Assembly (NCBI GenBank): GCA_016210495.1 | Contig: JACQUC010000101.1 | Span: 16,411-80,410 of the forward strand | Length of the DNA stretch: 64,000 nucleotides | Direction of reading: 5' to 3' | Source of the DNA: Chloroflexota bacterium | GTDB taxonomy: Bacteria; Chloroflexota; FW602-bin22; JACPRP01 | In this document: piece by piece, positions 61,926 to 64,000 of the stretch | Numbering within the stretch: position 1 is the first letter of the stretch | Layout: every line of letters begins with the position of its first letter | Program-made: the position numbers and the translations under genes | The notes under the pieces: model-generated | Database searches by the model: none | Told to the model about the DNA's origin: nothing | The model's input: only the letters and a program-made list of their open reading frames with translations

Positions 61926-62010
61926 ACACTCTTGGTAGTAGATATCTTGCATAAGCTTACTACCTGCAGCTTCAGAGTCCGGTACTCCAACTGGCGCCGC
62001 TCTGAGGGCG

Positions 62011-63060
62011 CTACGACATGTCGACGCGGGCGTAGCTAAGGCGTGGCTCCGCGCGCGCCAACCGGTCCATCACAGCATCAAGGTCCGCCGGTATCTCGTT
62101 GAACTCGAATAGGATGCGCACATCAGGGTGCTTTGATAGCTCAGCCTGGGCTGCCCGTCGAATGGCGTCCAGCGCGTACTCACGTTGAGGCTTGGTCAGG
62201 GTCTCCCAGTCCAGGCAGACTACCTTCACGCGTGTACCGTCATCTAACACCAGTGCAGTACGGAACAACTCCAACAATGTCAGACGAAACTCAGCGAAAG
62301 TACGATAGGCCCCTTGTGAGGCGGGGTATTCGCCCTTACCGAAAACCTGACTATGCACATATGGGGCCTGGCAAGAGATCTTGACACCTGCCTTCGCACA
62401 GTAGTCCTTCACTTCCTGCCGCAGGGAGCGCGCCACTGCCGCGTCTTCCACCAGGAACGTAGGCGAAAGCTGATGGAATACGCCGCCATCGGGGAGTTCC
62501 TCGACCCTGTAGCCGGGGATACCCGAAAGAAAGTCTCGACCGTACTTTTCGACGTAGGGCGGCCCGAAGAAATTCACCCAGCCAAGGCTAACCAGCTTTC
62601 TCCGTTGCACGTCAGCAGGGAAGGGCTCCTTAGCCCATGACTTATCGATGTAGCCAATGGCTGGGCGGACTAAGGGGTAGGAGTAGAGCCCGAACCGGAC
62701 AAGACGCTCGGCAAACGGCTCAACCTCTACGCAATCTTCTCGGTCGATCAGGGCGCCCATCCTGCACGAGGTAGGCCGTTCCTTGCCACCTTCACACTCG
62801 AAGGTGGCAAGGAGATGGCCGGTCCACTGTGGCTCAACGGGGAAACCAACGCACCAAGTTCCAGTGGATTCGAAGTTGACTGTGCGTTTACGCACCAGTT
62901 CGTGGATGTCTTCGACGGGGCCCTGATTCGGCCAATCGCCACTGGAAGGGAGAAAGCCGTGTTCTGAGAGCATCAGCGCAGTTGGTATGACGTGTTCTGG
63001 CTCACGCAATCCCATACAATCAGCTAACTTGAGTTTGAACTGAATATCGTCTGCTGCCAC
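62011..63060 (-). CDS. Candidate immunity protein for the RHS toxin
   Basis: 349 aa, starting 3 bp after the toxin stop, the usual place for a cognate immunity gene. I do not recognise a family. It has a mixed alpha/beta composition, no signal peptide or membrane helix, and is long for an immunity protein. Visible features are a Trp/Pro-rich middle (VRPAIGYIDKSWAKEPFPADV) and a strand-rich end. Immunity is inferred from position only; alternatively it may be a larger RHS-associated cargo protein or a two-domain immunity protein. Confidence 0.6.
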   Translation of the reverse strand: MAADDIQFKLKLADCMGLREPEHVIPTALMLSEHGFLPSSGDWPNQGPVEDIHELVRKRTVNFESTGTWCVGFPVEPQWTGHLLATFECEGGKERPTSCRMGALIDREDCVEVEPFAERLVRFGLYSYPLVRPAIGYIDKSWAKEPFPADVQRRKLVSLGWVNFFGPPYVEKYGRDFLSGIPGYRVEELPDGGVFHQLSPTFLVEDAAVARSLRQEVKDYCAKAGVKISCQAPYVHSQVFGKGEYPASQGAYRTFAEFRLTLLELFRTALVLDDGTRVKVVCLDWETLTKPQREYALDAIRRAAQAELSKHPDVRILFEFNEIPADLDAVMDRLARAEPRLSYARVDMS

Positions 63061-63063
63061 GTG

Positions 63064-63672
63064 CTAATCCACCAACCTAAGGCTGTCTCGGGTGATGTTT
63101 ATCCGCTCTATTTCGGTAAGGTACTTGTGTAGATCATCAAGGTTGCTCGCAGTGATAGTGCCTGTCTTTGTCTTAACAAACTCTAGGATGACATCTCGTC
63201 CAGCAGCCTGGTACTTCCTGATTCGCTCTGCGAGGTCCGCTTTGTGCAGCCCAGCATAGCTCTCGCGCCAATACTTGACCTCTACCGTCTGGCCGGTGTC
63301 CAGCAAGAGATCGTAGCGATTCGCGCCCTCAATGAACTCAATGGCTTTGAGCTTGCCCGCTTTGTAGTACTCCTCGGCGCGTCTGAGCTGTGCCTCCCAG
63401 CCGTGGCGAAATTGTGGGATCTTCCCGCTATTGATGGAGTTCTTTAGCGCGCGTACGCCTCTTAGAATGGCTTCGTCCGCGCCGGCGAATCGCTCGACCC
63501 ATTTGACAGCTTGAGCCACATCGCCTGCGGTTGAGCTTGCCTGGGCTACCCTCTTGCCCGCCTTTGTGGCGCGGACAACTGTACCGGCGCCTCCTGGCAC
63601 CACTGGAATCGCCGTGGCCGCGATATCAACAACCAGCGCACCGATGTTCTCAGCGGATGGGTCTTGTACCAC
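63064..63672 (-). CDS. RHS C-terminal toxin tip, nuclease-like
   Basis: The nominal 202-aa frame from GTG 63672 is only the downstream part of one open frame that runs back to the TAG at 63823-63825, so it is probably the C-terminus of an RHS protein. A hydrophobic linker (GALVVDIAATAIPVVPGGAG) joins the core to a C-terminal domain of about 150 residues. That domain has YDLLLDTGQTVEVKYWRES, an Asp followed by Glu-x-Lys as in PD-(D/E)xK nucleases, then a helix and a strand VILEF. DNase or RNase activity is inference from this motif. Confidence 0.65.
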   Translation of the reverse strand: MVQDPSAENIGALVVDIAATAIPVVPGGAGTVVRATKAGKRVAQASSTAGDVAQAVKWVERFAGADEAILRGVRALKNSINSGKIPQFRHGWEAQLRRAEEYYKAGKLKAIEFIEGANRYDLLLDTGQTVEVKYWRESYAGLHKADLAERIRKYQAAGRDVILEFVKTKTGTITASNLDDLHKYLTEIERINITRDSLRLVD

Positions 63673-63822
63673 CTCCCAAACGTCCCAAGCAACATTGACG
63701 AGGTCCCAAACCGTCTCCAGGAAGTGGCCCGATGGATCTCTGAACCTTAGCGCGTTGTTGTTAACGTACGAGTAGCGATTTAGGGACTGCGGGTCCTTAG
63801 GAGTTTGGATAATGGTGTCCGG

Positions 63823-64000
63823 CTAAATCCAGCGGTTAAGATAAGGATCATACCATCTCGCCTGATAGAAGTACAGCCCCGTCGCATCCGATTGCTGTCC
63901 CGTGTACAGCTTGTCCGTCGCGGGGCTCGCCGGGCTAAGGCGGGAGCCGCCGAAGCTCCAGTAGATGCTGTTCCTCGGGTTGCCCCCGTTGGCATCCACC
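63823..64000 (-). pseudogene. RHS repeat-associated core, 3' part, ending in TAG
   Basis: Open from the window edge. It ends LYTGQQSDATGLYFYQARWY, then DPYLNRWI and the stop codon, in place of the Ser of the family consensus (NRWISPDTI). The next codons read PDTIIQTPKDPQSLNRYSYV, the rest of the consensus, in the same frame. This is a single-base nonsense change (or rare decoding) between core and toxin. The N-terminal RHS repeats lie beyond the window. Confidence 0.85.

Noticed and set aside
63823..63825. TAG read as pyrrolysine
   Set aside because: Family consensus has Ser at this position and nothing in the window supports pyrrolysine coding; nonsense mutation is simpler.

Overview
The window looks like chromosome of a GC-rich, probably anaerobic bacterium, most likely of the Chloroflexota. 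Three things point that way: a complete PyrR-attenuated pyrimidine operon, Gram-positive-like gene orders (tilS-hpt-ftsH and nusA-ylxR-infB-rbfA-truB-ribF), and a c-di-AMP riboswitch in a lineage that also has sigma-54. A glycyl-radical activase and two oxygen-sensitive type Mo/W-bis-MGD enzymes suggest anaerobic life. The phylum call is inference from gene content only. Vegetative promoters are easy to read (TTGACA-17-TATAAT type) and start codons are often TTG or GTG behind GGAGG sites.

Layout. 1-1139: 3' part of a glycyl-radical activase and the severed tail of a peptide ABC-transporter ATPase. 1.2-5.2 kb: a possible Rad52-like protein, a GT4 glycosyltransferase, a BON-domain protein with a good sigma-54 promoter candidate, and two tiny proteins. 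5.4-8.5 kb: a signalling operon of a degenerate histidine kinase, a receiver-GGDEF protein and RpoN with an N-terminal zinc ribbon. 8.8-13.2 kb: two tandem molybdopterin enzymes. 13.3-14.2 kb: a consensus promoter, a ydaO-type c-di-AMP riboswitch and a membrane-anchored transglutaminase-like protein. 14.4-23.9 kb: YIP1-like protein, AroA, a ThDP enzyme, a membrane glycosyltransferase carrying in-frame palindromic repeats, a DinG helicase with exonuclease domain and a GNAT-like protein. 23.9-31 kb (minus strand): FtsH, Hpt, TilS, initiator tRNA, DivIC/FtsB-like protein, M48 protease and a TolB-like lipoprotein. 31.1-40.4 kb: pyrR-pyrB-pyrC-carA-carB-pyrK-pyrD with promoter, PyrR-binding loop and terminator. 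40.4-54.5 kb: mixed metabolism, including GalT, DUF1989, LUD, YajC, two metallo-beta-lactamase-fold proteins, a decayed THEP1 NTPase, a clan-A glycosidase, a Trm112-like zinc protein, an EF-G paralogue and a C39-like protein. 54.6-61.9 kb: nusA-ylxR-infB-rbfA-truB-ribF-tyrS. 61.9-64 kb: the tip of an RHS polymorphic toxin with a nuclease-like C-terminus, a candidate immunity gene and a displaced scrap of RHS core.

The most distinctive feature is a set of short palindromic repeats scattered through the window. Several share a frame GGGCG-NNN-loop-N'N'N'-CGCCCCTACG in which the inner stem changes by compensating bases (GAC/GTC, AGG/CCT, CGG/CCG). They occur between genes, in tandem inside an open reading frame, at gene ends where they supply stop codons, and nested inside a larger element with inverted termini that occurs twice. 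The other highlights are the RHS toxin frame cut by one TAG codon, the sigma-54 candidate promoter, the riboswitch, and an 18-codon hydrophobic peptide.
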